Positions 5,839 through 6,722 of a stretch of DNA of 6,722 nucleotides are shown one piece after another. Location: contig JAITWB010000038.1 in assembly GCA_031285525.1 (NCBI GenBank), positions 1-6,722 of the forward strand. Direction: 5' to 3'. The notes under the pieces are model-generated. The model saw only the letters and a list, made by a program, of their open reading frames with translations. It had not been told where the DNA came from and did not search any database. The number at the start of each line of letters is the position of its first letter. Within the stretch, counting starts at the first letter, position 1. This DNA comes from Spirochaetaceae bacterium. Lineage in GTDB: Bacteria; Spirochaetota; Spirochaetia; Treponematales; Treponemataceae. The position numbers were made by a program, and so were the translations under genes.

Positions 5839-5936
5839 AAAAAAAAGAGAAAAGAGGAGTGAGAAGGTAGAAATGAGTGTCGCGACAGGAGTTCGCGGTT
5901 CTTTTCCCTTCCGCCTTTCCTCACTTCTCTTTTCTC
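5839..5936 (-). terminator. Long stem-loop followed by eight T between the lipoprotein genes
   Basis: On the minus strand GAGAAAAGAGAAGTGAG (5936-5920) pairs with CTCACTCCTCTTTTCTC (5863-5847). This is a 17-bp stem with 16 Watson-Crick pairs and one G.U, followed at once by TTTTTTTT (5846-5839). The stem starts inside the stop codon of the preceding gene. The 56-nt loop contains a second hairpin, CGCGA/TCGCG (5881-5885 with 5893-5897 on the plus strand). It has the layout of a Rho-independent terminator, but the loop is far larger than usual and the stem is purine/pyrimidine biased, so it could also be an attenuator or an RNA stability element for the operon. Confidence 0.6.
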
Positions 5937-6722
5937 ATTTTCTCTTGAATGGTGCAAAATGGATATCTGAGGCTTTCTTTCCGGTCACCGAAAGGGTGAG
6001 GATGCCGTCATTTGCAAGAAACTGGGACACACCTTCCTGAACTGAAACCGTGAAGGAGGAAAGCTCCTCCGCATCCGGCAGGTAAGGCGCAGCGGGAACA
6101 TATGGGTCATACAATACCGGCGGCTCCCCGGAAGGGGTTATCTGTATGGTATTGAGGGGAAGCGCCTTGATGTTCCTTGCGGAAAAAGCGCCGGAAGCGA
6201 TGGATTCTGCGATAAGGGTTGTATTGATGACCCAGGGGTTCTCATGCCGAGCCAGATAGGATTCCAGCTTTTCCCAGTTGAAATGTGCGAGATACTTCCT
6301 GGCATCCCGGAACTCATCGGTACTGAGGAGCATCCGGCGGACGAGTGCGGCTTCAACACCGAGACGCCACCCCAAAGAAAGCTCCTTCCCCGGAGAGAGG
6401 TGTACAGGGTAAAGACCTCCCGCAGGATGAAAAAACGAGAATGACTCTTCGCCGTTGGAAAGGATCGGTTCCGCAAGGATGGGAGTTATCCGGTTTTTTT
6501 CCAGAACCAGGGTGAATCGATCACTGTCTGTTTCTGCTCTGCAGAGCTTTCCAGAGCTGTCAATCCAGCTGATCTGGTACCGGAAGCTCAGACTGTTGTC
6601 CCGCCCCCAATCGGCCGTATCGGGAGGAGTTGGTAATATTATGGAGACCGTTTCCTGCTCCATATCCGTCAACAGCGGCAGGGAACAAGCCCAGAGCGCC
6701 GCTAAAAGGGGAAAATAAAAAA
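5935..6722 (-). CDS. Putative lipoprotein of unknown function (5' end beyond window)
   Basis: 261 codons are visible and the reading frame stays open to the right edge. The first visible residues, FYFPLLAALWACSLPLL, are the end of a hydrophobic signal with a plausible lipobox A-L-W-A-C (Cys codon 6687-6685), so the start codon lies just outside the window and the mature protein is nearly complete. The TTG at 6672 is not needed as a start, because it falls after the lipobox. The body has beta-type segments near the N-terminus (LSFRYQISWIDSSGKL, DRFTLVLEKNRI), a helical middle (TDEFRDARKYLAHFNWEKLESYLARHE), a Pro/Tyr-rich stretch (VLYDPYVPAAPYLPDAEE) and a basic C-terminus (FKRK). No known domain was recognised. 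It precedes the second lipoprotein gene by 111 bases on the same strand and shares its higher GC, so an ancestral two-gene unit is plausible. Confidence 0.82.
   Translation of the reverse strand, partial: FYFPLLAALWACSLPLLTDMEQETVSIILPTPPDTADWGRDNSLSFRYQISWIDSSGKLCRAETDSDRFTLVLEKNRITPILAEPILSNGEESFSFFHPAGGLYPVHLSPGKELSLGWRLGVEAALVRRMLLSTDEFRDARKYLAHFNWEKLESYLARHENPWVINTTLIAESIASGAFSARNIKALPLNTIQITPSGEPPVLYDPYVPAAPYLPDAEELSSFTVSVQEGVSQFLANDGILTLSVTGKKASDIHFAPFKRK

Noticed and set aside
4984..5862. Long plus-strand open frame (292 codons) opposite the lipoprotein gene
   Set aside because: It lies antisense to a gene with a clear lipoprotein signal. Its product is rich in Gly, Arg, Lys and His with no fold pattern, and no ribosome binding site precedes its start, so it reads as a shadow frame.
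5935..6672. TTG at 6672 as the start of the rightmost gene
   Set aside because: The frame continues upstream through a hydrophobic signal and lipobox cysteine to the window edge, so the true start is outside the window.

Overview
The window most resembles a spirochaete, probably a treponeme. The grounds are soft: lipoprotein-type signal peptides, a SpoIIE-type phosphatase on a degenerate receiver, and mixed base composition. No ribosomal RNA or other species marker is present. No tRNA, CRISPR array, insertion sequence or replication origin was seen.

Layout. Positions 1-536 (minus) hold most of an RluA-family pseudouridine synthase that runs off the left edge. A 121-base gap (537-657) separates it from a divergent gene at 658-2298 (plus) for a PP2C/SpoIIE-type phosphatase with a pseudo-receiver domain; a promoter can be proposed for each direction. 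Everything from 2250 to the right end is on the minus strand. Reading in the direction of transcription (right to left) there is a lipoprotein gene cut by the window edge (5935-6722), a gap holding a long stem followed by eight T, a second lipoprotein gene (4690-5823), a secreted protein of unknown role (3861-4595), a MazE/MazF toxin-antitoxin pair (3564-3812 and 3230-3577), and an AraC-type regulator fused to a GNAT acetyltransferase (2250-3206). The fusion is broken by one in-frame amber codon, and its tail overlaps the end of the phosphatase gene by 49 bases.

How they fit together. mazE and mazF overlap by 14 bases. The regulator-acetyltransferase starts 23 bases after mazF with its own ribosome binding site, so it may be a passenger on the same transcript. 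The mazE promoter has a consensus -35 and a near-consensus -10, carries a 9-bp inverted repeat over the -35 box (a likely autoregulatory operator), and places the start codon 7 nt after the -10 box, which predicts a leaderless mRNA. The pseudouridine synthase gene has the same TGnTATACT-N7-ATG arrangement. The stretch from about 3230 to 4690 is visibly more AT-rich than its flanks (counted lines give roughly 28-43% GC there, against about 60% in flanking lines such as 5281-5340), which suggests a small acquired segment.

The points most worth following are the amber-interrupted regulator-acetyltransferase, the leaderless mazE promoter with its operator, the receiver domain that has lost its phosphorylation chemistry, and the long stem plus T tract between the two lipoprotein genes.
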